DNA from: Tachypleus tridentatus
Lineage: Eukaryota; Arthropoda; Merostomata; Xiphosura; Limulidae
Direction: 5' to 3'
Length of the DNA: 64,000 bases
Assembly (NCBI RefSeq): GCF_004210375.1
Contig: NC_134829.1
Coordinates: 22,894,034-22,958,033, forward strand
This document shows, piece by piece, positions 44,549-56,402 of this stretch. The position numbers and the translations under genes were made by a program. The notes beneath the pieces are model-generated. The model worked only from the letters and a program-made list of their open reading frames with translations, made no database searches and was not told the origin of the DNA. The number at the start of each line of letters is the position of its first letter. Positions within the stretch are counted from its first letter, which is position 1.

Positions 44549-47266
44549 TTAAGCTTCAATTCCGATTATGTTCTTGGCTTCTTCGACCAGTTTGTCCCAA
44601 AGGTCTCCAAGGTCATCCTTGTAAGGTCGGAAGAACTCCAGTGCTTCTCGAGCAACTTCAGCGCTGACGTCCTTAGCGTGAGTGATGAACTAAGAAGTAG
44701 AAACAATGTCATCTTCAGAATGGTTTCACTTACGTTAGTACTGAATTATGAGCCTACGTGACATGTTAGTAAATCTCTTGCCTCACACGTTGAATAAAAA
44801 TGAAAAACAATTCATTGAAAAAAAGTTTAAACCAACCTCCAGAGCGATCAATTTGACCTTGGCCAATTTGTCTTTGGCGTTTTCGATACCGGCATCCCAG
44901 ATGGACTTCACCCATTCAGCGAACTTCCAGAATTTTTCCTTAATTCCAAGTCCGAGGTTCTGAAAGAAGTCCTTCACCTTTTCCCATAAGTCCTTCAGGG
45001 AGTAATAACTGTTACCGATGCCGAGGATCTTGTTTACCAAGTCCTTAAGAGCTTCAAGTCCTCGTTCTTTGATGGTCTGAATCAGGGTTTTAGCGAGCTG
45101 CCAAAGTTATCGAACAATATAATCAATATTTATCAAACCGAGTAATCACTCAAACAGTAAATATAAAAACAGATCTAAACAAACTAGTTATTTTTATGTT
45201 GTTTTTACTCAAACATTAACATTTTTAAACAAGGAGTATCATTTTTTATGTGTCAAAAGAGAGTTGTGCCCATTCTAATATATTCTGAAGAATATATTTT
45301 AATGAAAGTAATCGCATATAATTCCATCGAAGCTTTCTTCGAAAGGAATAAAAGACGAATACAACAACAAATGTTCTATACACAGACGTAACTTTGCCCC
45401 TACCTTTTGGAAAATACTTTTTATATATAGAGGTTAAATCTCAACCGACTTTTGTGTATTACTTCAAACAAGTAGAGAAAATAGAAATCTTATTATTATA
45501 TCTAGATATTTGTCATCTTACCATTACTGTATTAATAAAAATAACCTCCTACCTCACTAACATTTCCCAGTTTCTCTTGAATGTAGTCTATGATACTCTG
45601 GATATTCAACTTCTCCATGATCTGCATGAAACATTTTAGCACTTGTCAATCATCACTATTTTGGTATGCTAAACATTCACACATAAACTGTAAAATATCA
45701 CTTGAAATGTATTGTTTCTGTTTTTAAAATCACAAAATATAAATTACTACTTTCAATACTTAATCATTTTGTTTGGTTATATTATTGAATGTACTTAACA
45801 CACACCATGTTCTTGATCTTCTCAATGATGCTCATGATGTCAAGACCACCCACTAGGTTACCCAGGATGTCCAGCAGACTACGCTTGCCAATACCCAGCT
45901 TCTCCAAAAGTCCAGTTACCCAATCCTTTAGCCGATCCTTCAACTTCAGCAGAAGTTCCAGGGCTTTACCACCAGCGTCCAGCCCGAGATCTTTAAGTTG
46001 TCCAGCGATCTCCTTAGCCTTGTTTGAAAATTATTGTATGTAATATTGTAAAAACGTACATTTACTAGTCAATATTTGGTATAATGATATACATGTATGC
46101 CGTCTGTAAATGTTAAAATGTCACTACTAAACATTATTGACTCTATTAATTACCATTATTAATAACAGTTTCATTTTGTTTCTATGATATTTTCTAAATA
46201 CTATTTTTCTCGTTAAAGAAGCGCTCGTAACAGTTATACCTTATCCAACAAGTTCCTGAGCGACCTCTTTGCCCTGATCAATAGAATCTTTTATTTTATT
46301 CAGGACATTATCCAGAGCTTCTTTCAGAGTCTTGCCGAGTTCAGTCTTGATGTCTTCTTCAATTCTAAAGAAAATTATTGACCAGTTACTAGATGCTTAG
46401 ACACTTCAACAAATATTCAAACACTTTATCATCTTTAAGTTTCCATGGGAACATTCATGTACTAAAACAGTTAAAATATTTTATCCACACTTACACAGAA
46501 TAAAATGTCTAACAGTTTGAATATATATTTTTATTTCTCAGCATATGATAGGTAATTGGTTTTCCTGATTAAACAAATTCATATTATACTTCGTGTACAA
46601 ATACTAATACTAAACAAGGTAACTTGTGTACAAATACTAATACTAAACAAGGTAACTTGTGTACAAATACTAATACTAAATAAGGTAACTTGTGTACAAA
46701 TACTGGAAACTTCTGACAGAATCTTCACTTACTCGTCAGATGCCAAACCAAGATCATAACCAGCTACGTTCCGGAGTGGACCAACCTTTTCCATCCCCAG
46801 CATGAAGTCCATGACTGCTTCGTCAGCAGCATGGTCAAGAACTGAAAGTGAACAACATAGTGATACCAGTGAAATATTACTTGTTTTAATTAATGAAACA
46901 GCGATATTTGTAAGTAAAACTTTAATAATGTAGTCTCAATATCGGTAAGTACTTTGTACGACCCTCTATGGTCACTACTGTTTTTATTTATTTATAACTA
47001 CAATCGGTGATTAAGAAATATTGCATCCATGCAAAATATTATTACATTATATTTGAATTAATATTTTGTTAGTCATACTTTAAAATATATATATTAAGGT
47101 TATAGTTGAGGTTTCCAAAATACTCAAATGAAGAAATTTTGAAAAGTCTAGCTATTAGGCACTTTGCATTTACAATATCAACGGAACCTAAAACAAATTA
47201 AAACGTACCACTGTAAAAACTTGCCGAAGCAAGGCCAACGAAGAGGGATACCAACAGAAATTTCAT
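44549..47266 (-). pseudogene. Secreted amphipathic-helix protein, copy 2 (1-bp frameshift)
   Basis: Same seven exons as copy 1: 47,266-47,209; 46,841-46,733; 46,364-46,240; 46,018-45,806; 45,621-45,553; 45,097-44,837; 44,689-44,549. All splice sites are intact. Exon 3 of the coding set is 125 bp where copy 1 has 124: one extra T at 46,253-46,254 shifts the frame and gives TAA at 46,243-46,241, after 96 residues. Every downstream exon is still open in the original frame, with few changes (such as T to N, creating an NVS glycosylation site in exon 5). The loss is therefore very recent or a sequence error. The signal peptide starts MKFLLVSLFVGLASAS and is the most changed part. Confidence 0.85.
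46590..46705. repeat. 33-bp VNTR in intron 3 of copy 2
   Basis: Three tandem units (GTACAAATACTAATACTAAA plus CAAGGTAACTTGT) plus a partial unit. Copy 1 has two units at 37,790-37,870. The ORF at 46,556-46,759 (repeating ILILNKVTCVQ) is read from this repeat. Confidence 0.85.
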
Positions 47267-47267
47267 T

Positions 47268-48744
47268 CTAGGAAAAACAAAAAAAAATTCGAAAATTAAC
47301 AAATTAAAATAATGCTATATTTGCTTCGTTCATTTTTTTTTAGTACAAAGCTATATATAGGACTGTTTATGCTGTGTCTAGCGATAAAAATCAAACCCCG
47401 GATTTTAACATTACCAACTTCCAAATTTACCTCTCAACCAATGAAAGGTATATAAAACATAGCTCTAAAAATCTGTATTTAAATGTTCTTCTCTTTCTTT
47501 TTGTCTAACCATAAAATGAAATTTTAAAACCACAAAGATATTGATCTTGTTAAATAAAAGTGTATTTTTCATATGTTTCTTTTTTAACTGTTTATATTAT
47601 CGCAAGTATACAATAGAAAAAATCGATATGTTTAATAAATAAAATTATAAGTCTTGAAACTGCAGTATTATCGATTCTTTTTATTTCTACGTCAGATTCA
47701 AGGATCCATAGTTCGTTCCCCGTTAATGTGGTGTGTTACATGAATGATCATCAAATCCCTCTATTGGATCAGAATAGTTCAGATTAAATATGTAATTATA
47801 GTTAAGTTTTAAGTACGCAGAACAAATGTGTAATTATCATTACTGTAGTTTAAATCTATTTGAAAACGGTGATCCCGTCACCTTGTAAACGTTTTTCACT
47901 GTAATATATCTGGAAAACAATTCTTCATAAACTTGTAATAAAATGTACGGCTTTTGTACAGTATTTAAAAAAAAAACACTCCTTCGTTTTACTATCTACG
48001 AATTCCTAAGCCATGAAATGCATATATATTCTATTCTATTTAGCGGATGAAGTTGTAGCCGTCTAGTAAAGCTTTTCTTGTTCGTTTGGTTGTTTCGATT
48101 ATTTTCAAACATACACGAGAGCTATAAGCGCTTGCAGACTATATTTTGAAAGGATATACTCAAAAAGTGCCCATGGCCAACTCTCAGACGCATCTAATCG
48201 AATAGTGGAATTTGAACTTCATTCTGATAAAGCACCCATAATCCTATAGTTCGGAGCATGATATGATTGGTGGTAGCGAAACTCCAAACGTGTACCCTTG
48301 AGATCAAATCTGAGCACTCAACTCTGAGCCAGAAGTGGTCCATTTAACAAAGAATATCATTTCTTTTCCATAGATATACATAGTAGCTTAGACCACTAAA
48401 ACCTGAACATCGCAATCTTCCACTAACGATTATGACATCACAAAATAATCCACTTACTGGATACATCTGTGTGTAACTATTATTTTTACCTAAGAGAAAT
48501 GTCTTTGTTATGTGTCATTATATTTTCTCTCTACCTGCATTTCCATGTTATCGACAGTCTTGTTATCTAACAATAATTTTACACTATAAATAATACTTAC
48601 AAATGGTGACTAATGTCACTTTTTAGTCCTCTCAAAATGTCAACATTTTTGACAAACCTACAAATCTATCGAAGGTAAAAATGACGATAAAAATAAATAT
48701 TCAACAGTAGTTTATTTAAAAAAAAAATATTATTATTGTGTTAC
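47268..48744 (-). other. 5'UTR intron of copy 2
   Basis: From donor GTAACA (48,744) to acceptor TTTTTCCTAG before the start codon. Apart from its ends it differs strongly from the intron of copy 1. Confidence 0.7.
47335..47440 (-). repeat. Second tRNA-like SINE family, worn
   Basis: TAGTACAAAGCTATATATAG then AAAAATCAAACCCCGGATTT and the CCAACTTCC end, in the 5'UTR intron of copy 2. Confidence 0.45.
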
Positions 48745-48778
48745 CTTGTACTTGTCCAGCTAGCGAGAAGCAACAGGA
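48745..48778 (-). other. Noncoding first exon, copy 2
   Basis: Ends CTAGCTGGACAAGTACAAG at the donor. It is similar to the first exon of copy 1. The start is inferred from the TATA box. Confidence 0.6.
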
Positions 48779-48805
48779 ACGTGCCAGAAAGCTCTTCTAA
48801 CGTCT

Positions 48806-48874
48806 GTTTTATAGCAGAAATATAACAGAATGCCCACCTGAGTTTTCCCACCACTGGTCTTCAGATAAGTCTGA
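48806..48874 (-). promoter_or_regulatory. Promoter of copy 2 (TATA, conserved block, GATA site)
   Basis: CTATAAAAC on the minus strand (48,814-48,806), with the block TTATCTGAAG, CAGGTGGGCAT, ATTTCTGCTATAAA as in copy 1. AGATAA lies at 48,863-48,868 on the plus strand. The conservation over about 70 bp, while the neighbouring intron has diverged, suggests that the promoter is functional. Confidence 0.7.
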
Positions 48875-49194
48875 ACTCCCCGTGTTCTTCTTCCCCCACT
48901 ATGCACGGGTAAATTATATTGGTACAGGATGGTACGCTCGTGATGAGGTTTGACATCCTGTGTAGCCTTAGAAGTCAACAAACCTTTACACCGAAAAGTC
49001 TGTGGATGTGGCTAAAAACATGCAATTATACACACACACATATGTATATATATATATATTGTAGAAGATAAATAGACGTTTTCGTAAATAATCTCCGCTT
49101 TACTAATATAACCCGGAATTATCACATAGCGTGAACTACTTTCGAGTTTGGTTTTTTGGTTGTTGTTGTTTGTTTTTTTGCTCGCTTTAAATGT

Positions 49195-49306
49195 TTTTTG
49201 TCTGTTGCTAAATACAAAGCTACACAAGGGGCTGTGCTCACTACAGGTATCGAAACTGTGTGTTCGTATAGTAAGCAGTCTGACGTACCACTGAGCTACC
49301 GAGGAA
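49195..49306 (-). repeat. Second tRNA-like SINE family
   Basis: ACAAAGCTACACAAGGGGCT, CACTACAGGTATCGAAACTG, GTACCACTGAGCTACCGAGG: near full-length tRNA-like unit. Confidence 0.6.
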
Positions 49307-49309
49307 CTT

Positions 49310-50400
49310 TACTAATATAATCTAAATATCACTCTATAGTTGACAAATTCCATTATTATTTCTCTGCTTTATTAATTCAGTCGACAAGTGTCACATTAGG
49401 TTGAACTAAATATTTTCGTTTTATTTTCCATTTTTTCCTTTACTATTGGCCACCTAATTACAGCGATCGACTTACAATCTGCGGGTTACTATTGGCCACC
49501 TAATTATAATGATCGACTTACAATCTGCAGGTTACTATTGGCCACCTAATTATAACGATCGACTTACAATTTGCGGGTTACTATTGGCCACCTAATTATA
49601 ACGATCGACTTACAATCTGCGGATAACGAGATACAAAACTCAGCAACGAACGAGCTCAACCTTTCAGTCGTAAATTCATTATAATGTGGCGATCAATGCC
49701 ATTATTCGTTGTTAAAATAAAGGTGCTGTCGGCAGTTTAAAATTATGGACATTGGCTGATAATCTTAATAGCTTTGCCATAAATAAAACAAACCTTTACT
49801 AATTTAGTCATTACACATTGCATTAAATGTGACTACTTCTATATTTTTTTCACACCTTTACAAATTTAAACGCTACATATATAACATTACAATTGACAAC
49901 ATCTACATTTTACTATTTTCTTTTACGAATTTAGTCTATGATCTCACATTAGTAAACTTCTTCTATTTGTTTAATTTTGTTCAGTTTGATGTTATAACCG
50001 CAAAACACCACATCAGAACTGACTGTCTTTGTTTTTCTATAGTTTGTTTTAATAACATAATAGCCAAGGATTACATCAAAGTTAACTACCTCTACACGTT
50101 TTATGTTATTCGCTTTAATAGTATAATCGCCAGATATCACAACTGATAACCACTGTATTTGAGTTTCTTGTTTAGGTATCCCCACAAACCCATAAAAAAG
50201 TGTCCGTACAGAGTATTCACTGTGTAGGAACGTTAATATCACATATACAAATGTTAGGTGTTACTACTGCAAATAAAATGATGTTTATTTTACGTATTCG
50301 AATACTTAAGTTATTGTACACTGTATGTGACTCTATTTTTACTAAAGCGTCATCTAGTAACAGGTTTACAATCAGTACCCGAGTTTCTAATTACATTTAC
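49310..50400. repeat. Degenerate tandem repeat (~75-80 bp unit) with a SINE
   Basis: Recurring TTTACTAATTTAGT and TATCACATTAGTTGACTACTT-like words run from 49,310 to 50,400. They are interrupted by a SINE at 49,440-49,795. The 105-aa ORF at 49,829-50,146 and the 97-aa ORF opposite it show the repeat period in their residues (for example FNNIIAKDYIK and FNSIIARYH). They are read-through. Confidence 0.6.
49440..49795 (+). mobile_element. tRNA-SINE with head amplified four times
   Basis: Four tandem 46-bp units (ACTATTGGCCACCTAATTAT plus the CGATCGACTTACAATCTGCG end) precede a SINE body (GATCAATGCCATTATTCGTT) ending AAATAAAACAAAC. The unit end corresponds to the GACTCGTAATCTGAGGGT part of the tRNA-like head. 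Confidence 0.65.
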
Positions 50401-50514
50401 TAAACACGTTTTTCTCCACAAGTCATAATTCTTTTATACACGTATCCGAATTTCATAAGAAGACACGAGCTCACGTGCTGCGACTTCCTCTCTATAATTT
50501 GAACTATTTAGTAT

Positions 50515-50610
50515 ATGTCGGTGTTTTTTTAGAGCAAAGCCAGGGTGGGTTATCTCTTGTGTCCACCGCGAGAATTGCACCTCGGATTTTAGCGCTGTTC
50601 ATAGAACAAA
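50515..50610 (-). repeat. Second tRNA-like SINE family, partial
   Basis: GAGCAAAGCCAGGGTGGGTT then CCACCGCGAGAATTGCACCT. Confidence 0.55.
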
Positions 50611-50804
50611 CTAATTTGTGAATGGATAGTTATTTCATTCTTATTTACTAGGTACTTAATCTGATTAATTCAACTTTAATAAAAATCTAAAATAATACAT
50701 GGATTTTATCGCAACAGTAGGTTCGTTTCCTAAATTTCTAATTATTTCTCGTTTTATATTACATTTTCTTCGTAATTACTTACCATACCGTCAAGGAAGA
50801 AATT

Positions 50805-51065
50805 CTTTGTTTTTGTTTAGAATTTCGCGCAATCTACGCAAAGGCTATTTGCGCTGTCCGTCCCTAATTTAGCAGTGTAAGACTAGAGGAAAGGCAGCTG
50901 TCATCACTACCAACAACCAACTCTTGGGCTACTATTTTACCAACGAATAGTGGGATTGACCGTCACATTATAACGCATCCACAGCTGAAAGAGCGAGCAT
51001 GTTTGGTGTGATTGGAATTCGAATCCGTGACCCTCGGATGTTTTAACCACTTGGCCATGCCATTA
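50805..51065 (-). mobile_element. tRNA-SINE
   Basis: TTTAGAATTTCGCGCAATCT through CACTTGGCCATGCC. Part of the head is missing between CCTCGGATG and TTTTAACC. Confidence 0.85.
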
Positions 51066-51069
51066 TGGG

Positions 51070-53500
51070 GGTGGGGTTGGGTGGAGAAACTTGAAAACCA
51101 AATAGTCTAATTTGAACTGAAAGTTTTGAGGGAATAAAAATCTCTAATTTAAAAAAGTTTTTTGTGCTTAATTTTACTACTTTAAGGAATTATATCATTC
51201 TAAGGACTTGTACAAAATTTAATAGTATATTTATGCTGTTATATTAGAGAATGAATTTCTGTGTTCCTCGCAAATTTGAAATTTATAAATGAAATTATAT
51301 TTGGATCTAGCGAAGCGAATGTGCAAACAAATGAATTGATGTTAAATATATTTATGAACAATGAATGGCCTATACTTAGGTTTCCTCGAGTGTGAATCCA
51401 AGGATTCAAAAATTCCAAACCGTTGTCATAAAAACGTCCTCTGCATTTTTGGAGCCACGGTGTGCGATTAGAGTAACTGTCAAATCTCAGTTTCTATTTC
51501 TGTAAATGTAGCCCTATATACTTAGTGGTAGGTGCTATTGACCATTCTTCCTTCTGTTTGATCACCTGAAACAAATAGGGATGGCTATGAGCGGATAAAT
51601 CTTAATTAGGTATAGCTTTACCTAAAATTGTGGCTGAAACAGAAATTGCTCTGTCTATCTACTTTGAGCACCTAATTGTTTCATTTTACTCTAGGTTACT
51701 TGTTATATCACGAATTATTAAATTAAAGAAAAACTAGCTAGTTTTGTTTTAGCCTCAATAAAAGGTCACGTGACTGAAAGGTTTGTAATCTTATATGTTT
51801 TGTTGTTTTTTTAATAAAAGTCTGTTTGAAGACACGTTATTCGTGCTAATCTAACTAAAATGAACCACAGAGCCGTGTTGGGCATGTGGAAGGTGGTCCG
51901 TTACAGGAATATATTAGATTTTTGTGAATTATTTTATTTTATTTTTTAACAAAATGTATGTTTCTGGTTTAGCAAAAAGCTACACAATGACCTGTTTTTG
52001 CCGCGCCCACCACAGGTATTGAAATCCGATTGTTAGCATTATGAGTCCACAGACTTACTGCTCAGCCACCAAGGTGGGGGCAATTTAATAAAACAGTAAA
52101 ACTATTTCGTGTTCTAATTATTATCAGCCAGTTTCAAAGTAAACGCTATTCAATTTTTTTTACCTCGATTCGTGTCACCAAATATAGAAATTACTCGTCT
52201 GTGTAAATTTGATCAACATCCGGCATGTTGTCAGATAGTACTACCTGAACATACATTTACGTTATCTAACACTGAGAGGACCAAAGGTGTTTAATCTGAA
52301 GGTTGAACGTGGGAACTGATAGCTACGGAAGATTTGGATTTTATGTTATATAAAGAAAGTCGTAAAAGATGAAATTATTCAACTTCTTAGGCAGTCAGTA
52401 AAGCATATGAGACTCTAGCTAGGAAAGAAAGAACAGTTGGAAAAAGAAACATATTTCAATGCGTGATGAATCGTTTAGAAAAAAGCTCATACACAAGATG
52501 GAGAAGAAAAAAACGTGTGGAAGGAGAGGAAACATTTTAGACCAAGTAAAGGAAGTAACTAATTAAATGATAAGGTAGAAAAAATTAATTTAAAATATTT
52601 AATTAAAAACAACTGAGGAAGAAATTAAAATACTCGTTTTAGATGTGTGTATTTTTAAACAGGTGCATGGAGTTTTTACAAATTAACTGAGTCAAAGAGA
52701 AATTGTTAGTTTTGTAATTTTTAAGAAAACTATTGTGAATCCCTTAGAAAATGAAATACATATGAGGTTAAAGCTTAAAATAAGAAGTTAAAATTTTTAC
52801 TTAAAAAGAAAATCCAAGTCAAAAACACAGCTGCGTAAAGAAAATTATAAAATGTTTAACTAGTAGATTTACATTGTTGAGCGTAAAGCCAAACGGGTTA
52901 TCTTCGCTTTGCCCTCCACAGGAAAGGAAACCGGGTTTTTAGCGTTACAAGTCTGCTGAGTTACTGCTCTGCCACTAGTTTTTAGTTGTATGTTTGTTTT
53001 TAAAGTAAAACTAAATTGATCTATCAGCTGTCCCCATCGCGAGGAATCGAGCCCTGAATTTTAGCATTGTAAATCCGTAATTACCGCTGACTCACCGGGA
53101 GATGGGGGGACCTTTTAACTAGTAGGAAGGCGTGAGTTTACAAAACCAAGGGGCCCTAACAATCTATTATAATAATAAAAAATAAATGAAAATAATTAAA
53201 GTCATAAAGACATCTTTCATAACAATATCCATTATTATTTTTCCCCTCCTTTTTGATAACTGCAAATATTCATTCATCAGTTAGTTAGGCCTAGTTTTGG
53301 TTCAGCTTGGTTCATAATAGTGAGTAAAACAAAATATGTGTAAAAATCCTGTCATGCTATGATTTTTTTTTTAATTTAGCGCAAATTTCTGAAATTAGAA
53401 TGTTTAAGTCATTTCTTTTCATTTTTCAGATTTTCCAATTATATACCGTAAGCGAATCAAATATTTCTATAGCTTCACTATCTGTTTATTCATATACTTG
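51070..53500. other. AT-rich spacer with second-family SINEs, no gene seen
   Basis: Worn second-family copies lie at about 51,955-52,076 (AGCTACACAATGACC, CCACCACAGGTATTGAAATC), 52,872-52,976 and 53,000-53,105 (CCATCGCGAGGAATCGAGCC). No splice-linked ORF is visible. A stretch at 53,395-53,500 resembles 16,540-16,640 (TATACCGTAAGCGAATCAAA, then CTATCTGTTTATTCATA) and so is a fragment of the B/C segment. Confidence 0.5.
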
Positions 53501-53777
53501 ACGGCTTGTTTGTTTCTTTTAGAATATTGTGCAAAGCTACACGAAGGCCATCTGTTTTAGCATTTCCTAATTTAGCAGTGTAAGACTAGAGGGAAGCCAA
53601 CTAATCATCACCACCCACCGCCAACTCTTGAGCTACTCTTTTACCAACGAATAGTGGGATTAACCGTCACATTATAACGGCTGAAAGGGTGAGCATGTTT
53701 GGTGCAACAGGGACACGAATCCGCGACCCTCAGGTTATGAGTCGAACGCCTTCACCCACCTGACCATGCCGGGGCAT
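53500..53777 (-). mobile_element. tRNA-SINE
   Basis: TTGTTTGTTTCTTTTAGAAT through CCTGACCATGCCGGGGC. A small deletion removed CGCCCCCA in the body. Confidence 0.85.
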
Positions 53778-53779
53778 AT

Positions 53780-55110
53780 CATGCTATAAGTGTAGTTATG
53801 AGTTTGGCCGCCAGTTTTTATTTCATTCTTTTAAGTCGTATGATCAATCATTTTTTAGTCGCACCTTTTTTTTCTGCACCTAAAGTGTTTTTGATCAAAT
53901 ATCATGACTTTTTGTGAATTCACGCTAACAGATCATGGCAAGTAATGAAGTGACACTTAATATTAACCAACATTAGCTTTAGGATCGCAACCTGTTATTC
54001 GGAACAATCCTATGCTTTAAAGAACCAACCAGCTTCTTTAAAATATATGGTAGTTGTTTTCCTCTCTAAGATAGTGTTAATAGCTTCCTTTATAGCAACG
54101 CCATGGAATTTAGATTAACAGTTTCTTGTCATCATATCGTGCAATAGTTTACCACCATATCAAGCATTATTATTTATACTAATTACTTATGGTAATATTA
54201 TGTGACGTTAAACACTCTTTAATTAGAAGAATTCCACAAAATTGAGCAAGCATGTGCTTAAAAATTGGTAGTCAATAATCGATAATAACCGTATACCCTT
54301 ATGATTCTTTTGAAAACTTGAGCAAGAAACTGCAGATCTACTTTGCTTGGCTTAACAAATACTTATGTATCGATTAGCATGTGCTGTCGCCCTCTAGTTT
54401 TGATGCTCGTAATCAGCCTTCTTTAATCCGAGCTTTAAAAAGCTAAAAACAAGGCCATCTTTACTCTTATATGAAGGTGTAGTAAAAATGTTAGACCGAT
54501 AAATAATTCCCGTGACTATTTGCGTAAGGGCTTGTGTAAAATGTGTGGTCAAAATTTGGCAGTCTTTATTGAATACCTTTGCACACGTGGCTTATTTTTA
54601 AATGATATCTGACAGGTACCAGTCTTGTTAATAACACACAGTGTGTCCTGCAGGCTGCTCTGGCCACCACACACACTACCGTGTCTCAATTCTCTCTGAA
54701 CACTGCTAAGCATATTCGCATCATTCGCATTTCTCTTTGAATGGCATGCATTAAATTCGGCAGAAAACCCTCCCTGAGACAAACCTTTTCAGCCGCTCAG
54801 GAGGATTAACTCGACTTTCTCATGGTTTGACAACGCCATAATCAGTCATGTATTTGAAAATAAGAAAGCTACAATTCACCTGTGGTTCCCGACGTTTCGG
54901 ACACCCTGTCGAGTTTATTATATTATTTTAATAAAAGCAAATATTGAGCTTTAGGATGTCCAATTTTTTATACCTAAAACATTGTTCGATGGAATTGGAA
55001 TTTTCATCATCAGTTAAATCTTTTGCACTTATAGGCAAAATTACCTGCTCGTTTCTAACCGTCTCTACTGCCTAGAGTGAAATCAAGAGGTCTCAACACC
55101 TTTGCCGTAA
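53780..55110. other. Unique DNA with Penelope-like end sequence, no gene seen
   Basis: The 77-aa minus ORF 54,549-54,782 has no recognised motif. At 54,870-55,025, on the minus strand, ACTGATGATGAAAATTCC and GTCCGAAACGTCGGGAACC resemble conserved end sequences of Penelope-like elements. Confidence 0.4.
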
Positions 55111-55111
55111 C

Positions 55112-55247
55112 GTTTGTTTGTTTGTTTTAAGAATTTCGCGCAAAGCTACACGATGGCTATCTGCGCTATCTGTCCCTAATTTAGCATTACAAGATTAGAG
55201 AGAAGGCAGCTAATCATCATCACCCACCGCCAGCTCTTGGGCTACTA
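55112..55247 (-). mobile_element. tRNA-SINE, truncated
   Basis: GTTTGTTTGTTTTAAGAATT to CCAGCTCTTGGGCTACT. The tRNA-like half is absent. Confidence 0.8.
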
Positions 55248-55249
55248 TA

Positions 55250-56400
55250 AAGCTGGTAAAAGTAAAATAGCACATATGATATTTTGCTTATGAAACAAAA
55301 CTGTACATTAGCCAAGTTAGGGAATTATTATTTTTAAATGTTTGATAGTTACTATAAAATTAATTAATTTTAATCCATCTGCAAAATGTTAATGCCAAGA
55401 TGTCTCTGATGCCATTTCAAATCCCTAGCAATGCATTTTCTAATAGCAGACGACTTTTGCTTGCCATGGCGGTCTAGTAACGTGCCTCTAGCAAAGTTCC
55501 CTCTGTTCCAATTTATGGAACTATGACGCCATCTTTTCTACCCCTCCACTACTCCATACAGTCGACATACGTGTTGTCTTATAGTGGTGTGTCTTGCAAG
55601 ATCCCTCATAAGTACTTTTGTATATCTCCAATTGCGTCTAACTGTTAACTTATTGTGTTAAATTATTTCATAAAGATAGATAGCACCCGTATGTCTCCAG
55701 TTGCATCAGTATGTAAAATTATTAAACAAAGACAACATCAATATATCTCTAATCAATGAAGTAAACAATGATATATTAGTCAAGCAATCCTCTAGGCACT
55801 TTGAAAACTTATATTTTGATGTTGATAATAAAACTCTGGAACTTCTACTGAAGCTGAAGAGTTTCTGGAAAATTATATAAAAGGTGGGGACTAATAATAA
55901 TTAACATTAATTACCAATTACATATCTTGGGTAATCTTAATGTTAAGAGCATAGTGTTTGTGTTAAATAGGCTTAGTTTTCGTAAGAAAGAAATATAATT
56001 TTACTATATAAATGATATCGTATTTCAAATATTTTTAAGCAATAATAATAACAATTTTATCACTATAAGTTTCCCGGCTTATATATGACTATCTAACTTA
56101 GAACATAAATATAACTGAAAAATATATAGTTTTATTTATTCTATGCAGATCATGAAAAAGTTGGACCTCAGAAACAATGCTGTATGTGTCTATCAGTGAG
56201 TTAGAAGTTTGTTTTGTTATTTAAAAAGTACGTATAATAAATGAAAGAATCAAGTTGTCATATAGCTAGAAAAAGTAATTACGTCCCTCTGAGCTTTTTA
56301 GCAGTTTAATTAGTTAGTTAGTTATCCCCGTTAGATTCCATCTAGGAACATAGGGCCGCAATCGCTTGCGGATTCTTCAACAAGTATTTATGTGAGTTGG
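55250..56400. other. Unique AT-rich DNA
   Basis: No gene. A short plus-strand stretch at 55,830-55,860 reads KTLELLLKLK and resembles coding exon 4 of the helical-protein genes (see findings). Confidence 0.4.
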
Positions 56401-56402
56401 TT

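Noticed and set aside
46241..46260. Alternative donor rescuing copy 2
   Set aside because: A GTTGGA donor upstream of the stop would keep the frame but matches splice consensus poorly, while the normal GTATAA donor is conserved. Not claimed as real.
49829..50242. Two overlapping ORFs of 105 and 97 aa on opposite strands
   Set aside because: Both follow an 80-bp degenerate repeat, with no motif, promoter or splice context.
54549..54782. 77-aa minus ORF
   Set aside because: No motif or context. It lies in a region with Penelope-like end sequence and is likely incidental.
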